Assembly: GCF_018882405.1 (NCBI RefSeq)
Contig: NZ_JACVOO010000006.1
Coordinates: forward strand, 62,001 to 126,000
Length of the DNA stretch: 64,000 nucleotides
From: Polynucleobacter sp. 31A-FELB
GTDB lineage: Bacteria; Pseudomonadota; Gammaproteobacteria; Burkholderiales; Burkholderiaceae
Direction of reading: 5' to 3'
Shown here: in pieces, positions 38,584-47,285 of the stretch
Position numbering within the stretch: position 1 is the first letter of the stretch
How the letters are laid out: each line of letters opens with the position of its first letter
Notes under the pieces: generated by a model
Seen by the model: only the letters and a program-made list of their open reading frames with translations
What the model was told of the DNA's origin: nothing
Databases searched by the model: none
Made by a program: the position numbers and the translations under genes

Positions 38584-40137
38584 TTAGCTACCGCTAAAGT
38601 TTCTACGTTGACCGCCAGATTTTGGTTTAGCAAAACGTGGACCAGCGGAAGGACGTGAGTCACCAGAGCGATTGCCACCAGCAGGACGTGAGTCGCCAGA
38701 GCGTGCAGGGCGTGAATCAGCAAAACGATTACCACCAGCAGGACGTGAATCACCAGATGGACGGGAATCACCAGAACGAGATTCGAAATGATTGCCTGAG
38801 CGATTGCCACCGCCTCCGCCACCAGAACGAGACTCTGAACGAGCACCTGAGCCATAACGACCACCACCGCCACCAGAGCGATTACCACCGCCAAAGCCAC
38901 CGCCCGAGCGACCACCACCTGGGCGACCACCGCCACCACCAAAGCTAGGCTTGGCTTGTGGCTCTAGGCCAGCGATAACGGAAGCAACGATGTCTTGCTG
39001 TGTAAAGCGCTCGATATTGCGAATCTTGGCGCGATCACGATGTTCAACCAAAGTGATAGCAACACCATTGCGACCCGCACGACCAGTACGACCGATGCGA
39101 TGCGTATAGTCTTCAGGTTTCATTGGCAAGCCAAAGTTAATCACGTGACTAATGCGTGGCACGTCAATACCGCGAGCTGCTACGTCAGTGGCAACCAAAA
39201 TCTTAGTGTGACCTTTACGCAAAGACTCAAGACGACGCATACGAACAGCTTGAGGCATTGCACCGTGTAAGGCGCTGGCTTCGTAACCATTTGCACGTAA
39301 GGTGTCAGCAATTTTTTCGCTTTCTACTTGGGTGCTTGCAAACACTACTGCTTGATCCAAAGAGGCGTCAGCCAAAATGTGCTCAAGCAATTTATGCTTG
39401 TGTGACATGCTGTCGGCCCAGTGGAGCTTCTGCTCAATGTTTGCATGCTTTTCGCCAGCATGAGCAAGCTCAATACGTTTGGCGTTAGTAGTCAATTCAT
39501 TAGCCAAAGACATAATCTTTGGTGCAAAAGTTGCTGAGAACATCAATGTTTGGGTGCGAGCAGCGCAACGCTTATCAATCGCCTCGAGATCATCGGCAAA
39601 TCCCATGTCTAGCATGCGATCGGCTTCGTCGATAACGAGTTGTTTGACATCATCTAAGCGAATTGCTTTGCTATCGGTCAGGTCGAGTAAACGGCCAGGA
39701 GTTGCGACAACTAACAATGCACCTTTCAGCGCTTGGATTTGCTTGCCATAAGGCATGCCACCCATGACGGTTGCAATACGGATACCTTTCATGCCACGAA
39801 CTAAGTTCACTGCATCTGCGGCAACCTGCTGAGCTAATTCACGAGTAGGGCAGAGCACTAACACTTTAGGTTGTGCGCGGCCTGGTACGGGTGAGCCGTT
39901 TGGGTTGTCTTCGATGAGTTGATTAATCAAAGGCAATAAGAAGGCTGCGGTTTTACCGCTACCAGTTTGGCTGCTGACCAATAAGTCACCGCCAGCGAGA
40001 GCTGCAGGAATAACCTGAGCTTGCACTTCAGTGGCTTGGGTGTAACCCAGTTCAGCAACGTTTTTAAGGAGTGGCGCCGCGAGGGCGAAATTCTGGAAAT
40101 CATTTCCAGAGGGATTGGTTTCTTTAGAAAAAGTCAT
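38584..40137 (-). CDS. rhlE: DEAD-box RNA helicase RhlE
   Basis: A 517-residue ATP-dependent RNA helicase. It has a Q motif at the N-terminus, SQTGSGKT (motif I), PTRELA (Ia), VIDEADRM (motif II), SAT (III) and HRIGRTGRAGRNG (VI). The C-terminal 130 residues are a basic, glycine-, serine- and arginine-rich tail built of loose repeats. Family members act in ribosome assembly and cold adaptation. The start at 40137 is chosen because MTFSKE begins the conserved region; an in-frame ATG further up would lie inside the structured leader. That leader (about 185 nt) is described separately. Confidence 0.93.
   Translation of the reverse strand: MTFSKETNPSGNDFQNFALAAPLLKNVAELGYTQATEVQAQVIPAALAGGDLLVSSQTGSGKTAAFLLPLINQLIEDNPNGSPVPGRAQPKVLVLCPTRELAQQVAADAVNLVRGMKGIRIATVMGGMPYGKQIQALKGALLVVATPGRLLDLTDSKAIRLDDVKQLVIDEADRMLDMGFADDLEAIDKRCAARTQTLMFSATFAPKIMSLANELTTNAKRIELAHAGEKHANIEQKLHWADSMSHKHKLLEHILADASLDQAVVFASTQVESEKIADTLRANGYEASALHGAMPQAVRMRRLESLRKGHTKILVATDVAARGIDVPRISHVINFGLPMKPEDYTHRIGRTGRAGRNGVAITLVEHRDRAKIRNIERFTQQDIVASVIAGLEPQAKPSFGGGGGRPGGGRSGGGFGGGNRSGGGGGRYGSGARSESRSGGGGGGNRSGNHFESRSGDSRPSGDSRPAGGNRFADSRPARSGDSRPAGGNRSGDSRPSAGPRFAKPKSGGQRRNFSGS
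38600..38950 (-). repeat. Degenerate repeats encoding the RGG-type tail of RhlE
   Basis: Short imperfect repeats encode units such as SGDSRPAGGNR, and RSGGGGGR further upstream. They are part of the rhlE coding sequence and create long spurious open frames on other frames and the opposite strand. Confidence 0.8.
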
Positions 40138-40321
40138 GCTATTACACATCCCCTTTAAGGGATGTCTCCGTGTATACACTCTTTGTTTTTTTGAGTGTGA
40201 TGGTCAAAGGCATCGACCATCAGACAGGCGGCAGCGCGTTTTTTAAACTTCGGTGTTTATGACTTCTAAACGGTACGCTGAAATATAGCTGGGGGGCGAT
40301 GAATCAAATTGCTTTAAAAAG
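40138..40321 (-). promoter_or_regulatory. Structured 5' leader of rhlE with three hairpins
   Basis: Three perfect inverted repeats lie in tandem on the minus strand: GATGGTC/GACCATC (40199-40221), ACACTC/GAGTGT (40176-40198) and ACATCCC/GGGATGT (40146-40165). The last encloses the AAGGGG that would serve as ribosome site for the rhlE ATG at 40137. The layout suggests control of translation by RNA folding. Confidence 0.6.
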
Positions 40322-40327
40322 CCTGCC

Positions 40328-40356
40328 ATTATGGCATTTTAAGATGCTAATTACAA
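40328..40356 (-). promoter_or_regulatory. Sigma-70 promoter of rhlE
   Basis: TTGTAA (40356-40351) and CATAAT (40333-40328) are separated by exactly 17 bp. Transcription would start near 40321 and give the long leader described next to it. Confidence 0.65.
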
Positions 40357-40388
40357 GGGTTTTCCCGAATTAATTGCAAGTAATTCGA

Positions 40389-41792
40389 TTAACGTATCCA
40401 GCGCAGTAAGCGCTCAACACCTTTGCCGTAGGGTGGTCTAGCCAATTTGGTGCCGCTTAAGAAATTGAGTCCAAAGAAACCTCGAACTTCTAAAACCGAT
40501 TTGCGATGACTAAACGCCTCAAAACCTGTTTTGCCATGATAGGCGCCCATACCGCTTGCACCGATGCCGCCAAACGGCAAATCTTCAATAGCTGCATGCA
40601 ATAGCGTGTCATTGATTGTTACGCCACCAGAGCTAGTCTCATTCAGAATGCGTTGCATCACTTTTTTATCTTTGCCGAACCAGTACAGAGCCAATGGCTT
40701 TGGACGTTCATTGATATAGCGAATTGTGGAGTCGATATCGTTAATTGCCACAACTGGCAAGATGGGCCCAAAAACTTCTTCTTGCATGATGAGTGCATCT
40801 TCAGAAACATTGAAGAGCGCTACGGGTGTGAATGACAACTCAGTGATATCAGCAGAATGGATAAGTGGGATTGCTTGTGCTCCACGATCCACTGCATCTT
40901 GAACTAGTTGATGCCAACGCGCTAGCTGCTGCTCATCAATCGCACCAGTCAATTCCTCTGGATTGGAGAATTGTTTTTGAGCTGCATTCTGTAACTCTTG
41001 AATAAATGCCTCGCAATCACTTGCATGAACCACCGCGTAATCAGGCGCAATGCAGGTTTGACCACCATTCACCAACTTGCCGTAGATGATGCTGGCGGCA
41101 GCGTCTTTGAGCTTGGCTGAGGAATCGACAATCGCCGGCGATTTACCGCCTAGCTCAAGGGTAATCGGTGTTAGGTGATCTGCAGCTGCGCGCATAACCT
41201 TCTTGCCAATCTCTCCTGAGCCCGTAAAAAAGAGGTGGTCAAAGGGGAGTGCTGCGAATGATTCGGCAACATCAGCACCGCCAACGCTTACGGAAAATTC
41301 GCTAGGGTGAAAATATTCTTGGATCAATGTCGCCAAAAATCCGGAGGTACGTGAGCTTCTTTCTGATGGTTTGAGCCAAACGCGATTACCAGCTGCAAAT
41401 GCAGCGATAGCTGGAGCTAACGCCAGTTGCACGGGGTAGTTCCAAGGACTCATGATGCCAACGACTCCCATCGATTGCATTTGAGTCCAAGCATGAGATG
41501 AGCCTAAGAATCCTGGTGTTGCCACTAGCTGAGGTTTCATCCACTCTTTCAGATGTTTGCGAACATGTTTGCATGCCTGATAAATCATCTGAAATTCTAG
41601 AAGTCGACTTTCAATCGAGTGGCGAATACCAAAGTCTGCAGCCAAGACTTTGCAGATTTTTTCTTCATTGGCGGAAATCATTTGCTCAATACGCCCAATT
41701 CGTTCAAGGCGAACCTCTAGCGTAGGGTTGGGTTCTGCAGCATAAGCTGCCTTGATTTCATCTAATTGGAGTGTGAAGCGATTTATCGACAT
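40389..41792 (-). CDS. NAD(P)-dependent aldehyde dehydrogenase, coniferyl-aldehyde type
   Basis: A 467-residue class 3-like aldehyde dehydrogenase. The catalytic cysteine is in NGGQTCIAPDY near residue 247, the glutamate in LELGGKSP near 213, and FTGSGEIGKKV near 189 binds the cofactor. The C-terminus with LPFGGIGASGMGAYHG resembles coniferyl aldehyde dehydrogenases and fatty-aldehyde enzymes. The C-terminal part is long enough for membrane contact but not clearly hydrophobic. The real aldehyde is not known. It diverges from msrA. Confidence 0.87.
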   Translation of the reverse strand: MSINRFTLQLDEIKAAYAAEPNPTLEVRLERIGRIEQMISANEEKICKVLAADFGIRHSIESRLLEFQMIYQACKHVRKHLKEWMKPQLVATPGFLGSSHAWTQMQSMGVVGIMSPWNYPVQLALAPAIAAFAAGNRVWLKPSERSSRTSGFLATLIQEYFHPSEFSVSVGGADVAESFAALPFDHLFFTGSGEIGKKVMRAAADHLTPITLELGGKSPAIVDSSAKLKDAAASIIYGKLVNGGQTCIAPDYAVVHASDCEAFIQELQNAAQKQFSNPEELTGAIDEQQLARWHQLVQDAVDRGAQAIPLIHSADITELSFTPVALFNVSEDALIMQEEVFGPILPVVAINDIDSTIRYINERPKPLALYWFGKDKKVMQRILNETSSGGVTINDTLLHAAIEDLPFGGIGASGMGAYHGKTGFEAFSHRKSVLEVRGFFGLNFLSGTKLARPPYGKGVERLLRWIR

Positions 41793-41842
41793 GGGGTTTT
41801 AAGTGGCAAGCAAACGATTGAATAAGGTATTAGGATAAAGGT

Positions 41843-42415
41843 ATGAACGAATCTATCCTCAAAAACCACCCTAGCCTTGAACGCGCCACTTTGGGAGGTG
41901 GCTGTTTCTGGTGCTTGGAGGCGGTTTACCAGCAAATCACCGGCGTGAGTGCAGTAGTTTCAGGGTATGCAGGAGGAGCGATGCCAAACCCTGACTATGA
42001 GTCTGTTTGCTCAGGCCAAACTGGACATGCTGAAATCGTTGATGTCTACTTTGATCCGGCGCTAGTCTCTTACCGTGATTTATTGGAAATCTTTTTTGTT
42101 ATTCATGATCCAACTACCTTGAACTATCAGGGCAATGATCATGGCACCCAATATCGTTCAGTGATCTTTACGCATAGCGACATCCAAAGCGCAACCGCCC
42201 ACGAGGTAGTTAAAGAGCTGGAGGAGGCGAAGACCTATTCCAATCCGGTGGTGACCCAAATTGATACGGCGCCCGTTATTTATCCGGCTGAGGATTATCA
42301 CCAGAATTATTTTCGTCAGCATCCAGGGCAGGGCTACTGCATGGCAGTAGTTGCTCCTAAGCTAGCAAAATTTAGAGCAAAGTTTCAATCTCTGATTGCG
42401 TCAGAGTTTCGCTAG
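41843..42415 (+). CDS. msrA: Peptide methionine sulfoxide reductase MsrA
   Basis: A 190-residue repair enzyme for oxidised methionine. The catalytic cysteine is C21 in GGGCFWCLEAVY. GYAGG and YEDY-region equivalents (PAEDYHQNYF near 153) are present. There is no signal peptide, so it acts in the cytoplasm. The length is standard. It converges with pdxH 19 bp further on. Confidence 0.95.
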   Translation: MNESILKNHPSLERATLGGGCFWCLEAVYQQITGVSAVVSGYAGGAMPNPDYESVCSGQTGHAEIVDVYFDPALVSYRDLLEIFFVIHDPTTLNYQGNDHGTQYRSVIFTHSDIQSATAHEVVKELEEAKTYSNPVVTQIDTAPVIYPAEDYHQNYFRQHPGQGYCMAVVAPKLAKFRAKFQSLIASEFR

Positions 42416-42434
42416 GGCAAGCGCTAGTAATCTA

Positions 42435-43070
42435 TTAAGGCGCTAAGCGAGCAATGCGCCAGTGAGCGCCATCGAGTTGATAGTGGATGCGGTCATGTAA
42501 TCGCGAGGGTCGGCCTTGCCAGAATTCAATTTCAGTAGGGTGTAAGCGATATCCACCCCAATGCTCTGGTCTTGGTGGTTTATCCCCAAAGTCAGCTGCG
42601 AAACGCTTTTCAGCTTCCTCAAGAAATTCTCGATTGGGGATCTCAGCACTCTGAGGCGAAGCCCAAGCTCCAATACGGGAAGCTGCTGGGCGAGAGTGGA
42701 AGTATTCATCGCTCTCGGCGGCGCTGACACGCTCAACCATCCCTTTGACGCGAACCTGGCGCTCTAGTTCATGCCAATGAAATAACAAAGCGGCATGAGG
42801 GCGAGCAGCCAAATCCTTGCCTTTTTGACTTTCGTAATTGGTGAAGAAGGTAAAGCCCGTCTCATCAGCACCTTTTAGTAAGACAATACGAGCTGATGGA
42901 TTGCCTGCTGTATCTGCTGTTGCTAAAGTCATCGAGTTGGGTTCAGGACATTCCGCTTTGACGGCCTGATCAAACCAAACTTGAAATAAGCTCAGTGGAT
43001 TGGGCGGAACCTCAGTCTCTGAAAGCTGGCCGAAGGTATAGTTTTTGCGGAGTTGAGCGATGGAGTCCAT
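42435..43070 (-). CDS. pdxH: Pyridoxamine 5'-phosphate oxidase
   Basis: A 211-residue FMN enzyme that makes pyridoxal phosphate. The start at 43070 ([16 protein letters not shown]) is the family-typical N-terminus; an earlier in-frame start would overlap tcdA. The FMN-binding core [13 protein letters not shown] near residue 58 and the tail [13 protein letters not shown] near 183 are diagnostic. It diverges from tcdA across 22 bp. Confidence 0.94.
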   Translation of the reverse strand: MDSIAQLRKNYTFGQLSETEVPPNPLSLFQVWFDQAVKAECPEPNSMTLATADTAGNPSARIVLLKGADETGFTFFTNYESQKGKDLAARPHAALLFHWHELERQVRVKGMVERVSAAESDEYFHSRPAASRIGAWASPQSAEIPNREFLEEAEKRFAADFGDKPPRPEHWGGYRLHPTEIEFWQGRPSRLHDRIHYQLDGAHWRIARLAP

Positions 43071-43092
43071 TTTTTCAGTATAAAGAGAAGCT

Positions 43093-43875
43093 ATGGCAGA
43101 AGACAAGATGGAAGACAGTGTGGGAGATCGCCGCTTTGGGGGCGTAGCACGGCTATATGGACCAGAGCTGCGTGAGCGTTTTCGTCATGCCACAGTCGTC
43201 GTGGCTGGATTAGGTGGGGTAGGTTCTTGGGCTGCTGAAGCTTTAGCTCGTACCGCCATTGGGCATCTTGTTCTGATTGATTTTGATCACATTGCCGAGA
43301 GCAACACTAATCGTCAGTTACATGCGCTTGAGGGCGAGTTCGGTAAGGCAAAGGTACAAGCCATGACGGATCGCATTAGACTCATTAATCCTGAGATTAA
43401 GCTCACTACCCATGATGCATTTTTAGAGCCAGAAAATCTGGATGCTTTGATTCCTGAAAATGCAATTGTTTTAGATGCTACGGATTCCGTGCAAACCAAA
43501 ATTGCTTTAGCAGTTTGGGCCAATAAAAATCAGCGCGCTTTAGTGATGTGTGGAGCGGCTGGTGGAAAATCAGATCCCACCTCTGTGCGATGTGACGATC
43601 TTTCTAGAACAGAGCAAGATGCGTTGCTGGCAAAGGTGCGTCAAGGCCTCCGACAGGATCACGGCTTTTCAAGAAACCTCAAAAGAAAAATTGGGATTCG
43701 CGCAATTTACTCACACGAGCCTCGCGCCGGCGTTGCTAGTGGCGGCCTTGCTTGCTCTGGCTATGGTTCTACAGTGATGGTTACTGCAGCCTGCGGTTTA
43801 GCTGCAGCCGCCGAAGTTTTAAATCTAATTGCTGACCAACAAGTGATTTCTTCAAATCAGGTGGCAAATCCTTAA
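43093..43875 (+). CDS. tcdA: tRNA threonylcarbamoyladenosine dehydratase
   Basis: A 260-residue E1-like (ThiF/MoeB superfamily) enzyme that cyclises t6A to ct6A in tRNA. The nucleotide-binding [16 protein letters not shown] lies at residues 39-54, and the family feature [15 protein letters not shown] follows near 62. The C-terminal [11 protein letters not shown] region near 210 is typical of CsdL/TcdA. The length is close to E. coli TcdA (268 residues). Confidence 0.92.
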   Translation: MAEDKMEDSVGDRRFGGVARLYGPELRERFRHATVVVAGLGGVGSWAAEALARTAIGHLVLIDFDHIAESNTNRQLHALEGEFGKAKVQAMTDRIRLINPEIKLTTHDAFLEPENLDALIPENAIVLDATDSVQTKIALAVWANKNQRALVMCGAAGGKSDPTSVRCDDLSRTEQDALLAKVRQGLRQDHGFSRNLKRKIGIRAIYSHEPRAGVASGGLACSGYGSTVMVTAACGLAAAAEVLNLIADQQVISSNQVANP

Positions 43876-44090
43876 GGGGAATCCCTGTAGGAAATTACGG
43901 ATTCTGATGTCATCCCAAATTAATTAATACCGCATAGGGCTCGTACATTCGTAGAGTGCTCATTTATATCGCATCACATTTATTTATTTAAGAACTTTGC
44001 GCATTTCTATCCTCTAGTGCAGAAGCGCAGTCCTCCCTAGACTTTGTTTCGTTGGTGATTTACCAACGACAAATCGAAAGGAGGTCTCTT

Positions 44091-45473
44091 TTGCAGACTG
44101 AACAAACTGGTTTACAACGCCACCTCAAAGTACGGCACATTCGCCTCATGGCATTGGGGTCCACTATTGGGGTTGGATTATTTCTAGGCTCAGCTAGCGC
44201 GATTCAGATCGCAGGACCTTCAATCTTATTGGGATATCTACTGGCTGGCATCGTTGCCTTCATCGTCCTTCGCACCTTGGGTGAGATGGCGGTGCATGAG
44301 CCTGTTGCAGGTTCATTTGCCGCTTATGCCAATAGCTATGTAGGACCACTTGCGGGATACATGGTGGGCTGGGGTTATTGGACTTACTGGATCGTCGTTG
44401 GAATAGCTGAAGTCACTGCGGTTGGTATTTATATGGGAATTTGGTTCCCTGAGACGCCACAGTGGATCTGGGCTTTGTCTTCCATTCTCATGATGGGATT
44501 GATTAACCTCATAGCTGTAAAAGTATTTGGCGAGTTTGAGTTTTGGTTTGCTCTCATCAAAGTCGTTGCCATTGTGGCCATGATTGCATTGGGTGGTTCG
44601 GTCATTTTCTTTGGCTTTACCAATGACTGGAATCCGATTGGCTTAAGTAACTTATGGCAGCACGGTGGATTCTTCCCCAACGGTATTAGTGGCATGTTGC
44701 TGTCCTTGCAGATGGTCTTATTTGCTTACGTTGGTATTGAGATGATTGGCTTATCTGCTGGTGAAGCAGAGAACCCTCGCAAGACTATTCCGATGGCGAT
44801 TGATTCCTTGGCATGGCGCATCTTGATTTTTTACATGGGCGCAATTCTTGTCATTTTGGCAATCTTCCCTTGGAATGAGGTTGGTCAGCAAGGCAGTCCA
44901 TTTGTGGTGATGTTTGAGCGAATTGGTTTGCGTGAAGCCGCTGGAATCATTAACTTTGTAGTGATTACTGCCGCTTTGTCGTCTTGCAATGCAGGTATTT
45001 TTAGCGGTGGACGTCTCTTGTATGCGCTCTCAGTGAATGGCTATGCACCTTCGCCATTTGCCAAGCTATCTAAATACGGCGTGCCACATCGTGCGGTTAT
45101 GGCGACAGTGGCGGTTTGTATGACCGGAGTGGTGCTCAACTACTTTGTTCCAGATAAGGCATTTCAGTACGTCATGGCTGCGGTTACCTTTGTTGGACTG
45201 ATGGTATGGATTGCAATCTTGCTCACCCAAATTCAATTTCGCCGCTCTCTTACGAAAGCCCAGGTTGCTGAATTGGCATATCGCACGCCTTGGTGGCCCC
45301 ATTCCTCGTGGTTCGCATTGGCATTCATTGCCTTGGTAGTGGTGTTAATGGGCTTTCATGAGGATGCGCGGATTGCATTGGTCTTGGGTCCGTGTTTATT
45401 AGGTGTGTATCTCGCCATGTTCTACATCGTTGGCTTGCATCGCAAAACAAAACTGAGTCGTGAATTCAAATAA
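44091..45473 (+). CDS. Amino acid permease (APC/AAT family)
   Basis: A 460-residue permease with twelve hydrophobic segments. The N-terminal LKVRHIRLMALGSTIGVGLF near residues 12-31 and the GEMAVHEPVAGSF motif near 67 place it in the AAT amino acid transporter group. The TTG at 44091 is chosen because AAAGGAGGT ends 6 bases before it; the in-frame TTG at 44052 has no such site. A perfect 7 bp hairpin (44050-44068) lies just upstream of the ribosome site. The next gene is alanine dehydrogenase, so alanine or a related amino acid is the probable substrate. In the 215 bp gap before it I see only that hairpin and a weak GAATCC/GGATTC repeat. Confidence 0.88.
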   Translation: MQTEQTGLQRHLKVRHIRLMALGSTIGVGLFLGSASAIQIAGPSILLGYLLAGIVAFIVLRTLGEMAVHEPVAGSFAAYANSYVGPLAGYMVGWGYWTYWIVVGIAEVTAVGIYMGIWFPETPQWIWALSSILMMGLINLIAVKVFGEFEFWFALIKVVAIVAMIALGGSVIFFGFTNDWNPIGLSNLWQHGGFFPNGISGMLLSLQMVLFAYVGIEMIGLSAGEAENPRKTIPMAIDSLAWRILIFYMGAILVILAIFPWNEVGQQGSPFVVMFERIGLREAAGIINFVVITAALSSCNAGIFSGGRLLYALSVNGYAPSPFAKLSKYGVPHRAVMATVAVCMTGVVLNYFVPDKAFQYVMAAVTFVGLMVWIAILLTQIQFRRSLTKAQVAELAYRTPWWPHSSWFALAFIALVVVLMGFHEDARIALVLGPCLLGVYLAMFYIVGLHRKTKLSREFK

Positions 45474-45483
45474 GGAGACATAA

Positions 45484-46602
45484 ATGATTGTTGGCGTACC
45501 TCAAGAAGTAAAAAATAATGAATTTCGTGTTGGCTTAACCCCAGGTAATGTGAGGGGCTTATGTAAGCAAGGTCATTCAGTCTTAGTACAGCGAGGAGCT
45601 GGTGAGCAAATTGGCCTAAGCGATGAATCGTATCGCTTAGCTGGTGCCACTTTGATTAATAGCGCTGCTGAAGTTTTTGCAAAAGCAGAGATGGTGGTGA
45701 AGGTGAAGGAACCTCAGCCACAAGAGTGCGCAATGTTGCGTGAAGATCAAATTCTGTTTACCTATTTACATCTGGCGCCAGATCCGCAGCAGACCAAAGC
45801 ATTGCTTGCATCAGGCGCAAGCTGTATCGCTTACGAGACGGTAACCTCCTGTACTGGTGCCTTACCGCTATTAGCTCCAATGAGTGAAGTTGCGGGCAGG
45901 ATGTCGATTCAGGCGGCGGCCTCGCATTTGGAAAAAACAAATGGCGGCTTAGGTATCTTGATGGCGGGGGTGCCAGGAGTGGCGCCTGCAAAGGTGGTCA
46001 TATTGGGTGCGGGCGTAGTGGGGCGAAATGCTCTGCAAATGGCCGTGGGTATGGGTGCAGACGTTTGCATCTTCGATCGCAACATTGATTGCTTAAGGCA
46101 GATAAATATGCTCTACGGCAATCGTGTGAGAACCTTCTATGCTGATCCACTCCTGGTGGAGTTAGAGGTATGTGAGGCAGACGTCGTGATTGGCGCCGTA
46201 TTGTTGCCTGGCGCTGCAGCACCTAAGCTGGTGACCAGAGAGATGGTGCGCAAAATGAAAGCGGGCGCAGTGGTAGTCGATGTAGCAATTGATCAGGGCG
46301 GCTGCTTTGAGACATCTAAAGCCACTACTCACGCAGATCCCACCTTTATCGTAGATGGTGTGCTGCACTACTGCGTTGCGAATATGCCTGGAGCGGTTGC
46401 TAGAACCTCCACTTTTGCGTTAACGAATGCGACCTACCCATTCATTGAGGTCTTGGCAAATAGTGGAATGGTGAAAGCGCTTTCACATAACCATCATTTG
46501 CGAAATGGCTTGAGTGTGCATCGAGGTAATCTCACTTCTGAGCCAGTAGCTAAAGCGCAGAAAGTTGACTTCGTACCAGCGGAGGAGTTGCTGGTTGCTT
46601 AG
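45484..46602 (+). CDS. ald: Alanine dehydrogenase
   Basis: A 372-residue enzyme for NAD-dependent conversion of L-alanine to pyruvate and ammonia. The N-terminus MIVGVPQEVKNNEFRVGLTP is typical. KVKEPQ near residue 75 and YLHLAP near 95 hold the catalytic lysine and histidine, and VILGAGVVGRNA near 171 is the nucleotide fold. It follows the permease by 10 bp with a GGAG site, forming a two-gene alanine uptake and catabolism unit. Confidence 0.95.
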   Translation: MIVGVPQEVKNNEFRVGLTPGNVRGLCKQGHSVLVQRGAGEQIGLSDESYRLAGATLINSAAEVFAKAEMVVKVKEPQPQECAMLREDQILFTYLHLAPDPQQTKALLASGASCIAYETVTSCTGALPLLAPMSEVAGRMSIQAAASHLEKTNGGLGILMAGVPGVAPAKVVILGAGVVGRNALQMAVGMGADVCIFDRNIDCLRQINMLYGNRVRTFYADPLLVELEVCEADVVIGAVLLPGAAAPKLVTREMVRKMKAGAVVVDVAIDQGGCFETSKATTHADPTFIVDGVLHYCVANMPGAVARTSTFALTNATYPFIEVLANSGMVKALSHNHHLRNGLSVHRGNLTSEPVAKAQKVDFVPAEELLVA

Positions 46603-46676
46603 TAGATTCACTTAAGCTGTCATGATTGAATGTCTTGGGAGCTTATGCTTCCAAGCTTTCCTCTATCATTGAGAGC

Positions 46677-47252
46677 ATGGACTTATCTGCATTAGCACTT
46701 TCTACTGGTGTAGTCGCTCTCGCTGAGATGGGTGATAAAACCCAATTACTCTCCTTGATGTTGGCTGCGCGTTATCCAAAACAGGCGCTCGCCATTATTG
46801 GCGGCATATTGATTGCGACGATTGCCAATCATGCTTGCGCAGCTTTATTGGGACACTGGTTAACTACCTTTATGAGTCCGGATCTGCTCAAGTGGATTTT
46901 GGGCTTGAGCTTCCTGGGAATTGGTTTGTGGCTTTTGGTGCCGGATCATATCGATGATGCAGCAGGATCCAAGGTTGCCGATAAGGCCTTTCAGGTATTT
47001 ATCCTGACGGTTGGACTCTTTTTCTTGGCGGAGATGGGGGATAAGACCCAGATCGCTACGATCGCCTTGGGCGCTAAATATTCCGATGTCTTTTCTGTGA
47101 CAGTTGGCACCACTTTGGGGATGATGTTGGCTAATGCTCCGGCTGTTTGGATTGGTCAGAAATTCACCAAACGTATGCCCATTAAGTGGGTACATGCTGT
47201 AGCCGCTGTGACCTTCATCGCTATCGGGATTGCTACCCTTATTTGGGGTTAG
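46677..47252 (+). CDS. GDT1/TMEM165-family cation exporter (UPF0016)
   Basis: A 191-residue membrane protein with six hydrophobic segments and two copies of the motif EMGDKTQ (near residues 17 and 120), the signature of this family. Bacterial members such as MneA export manganese. The start at 46677 is chosen as it gives MDLSALALSTGVVALAEMGDKTQ; earlier in-frame TTG sequence looks unconserved. I looked for a yybP-ykoY manganese riboswitch in the 74 bp before it and did not find one. Confidence 0.88.
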   Translation: MDLSALALSTGVVALAEMGDKTQLLSLMLAARYPKQALAIIGGILIATIANHACAALLGHWLTTFMSPDLLKWILGLSFLGIGLWLLVPDHIDDAAGSKVADKAFQVFILTVGLFFLAEMGDKTQIATIALGAKYSDVFSVTVGTTLGMMLANAPAVWIGQKFTKRMPIKWVHAVAAVTFIAIGIATLIWG

Positions 47253-47285
47253 GTTGAATTTTTCCATGGGGCTTAAAATTGCCCT

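Noticed and set aside
38610..38800. CRISPR-like short repeats
   Set aside because: Repeats are contiguous, degenerate and in frame in rhlE, with no regular unique spacers.
38529..38948. Long low-complexity open frames on both strands (Val/Ala-rich and Asn/His/Gln-rich)
   Set aside because: They are out-of-frame readings of the repeats that encode the RhlE tail.
46603..46676. A possible manganese (yybP-ykoY) riboswitch before the GDT1-type exporter
   Set aside because: The region is too short and lacks the conserved riboswitch core.
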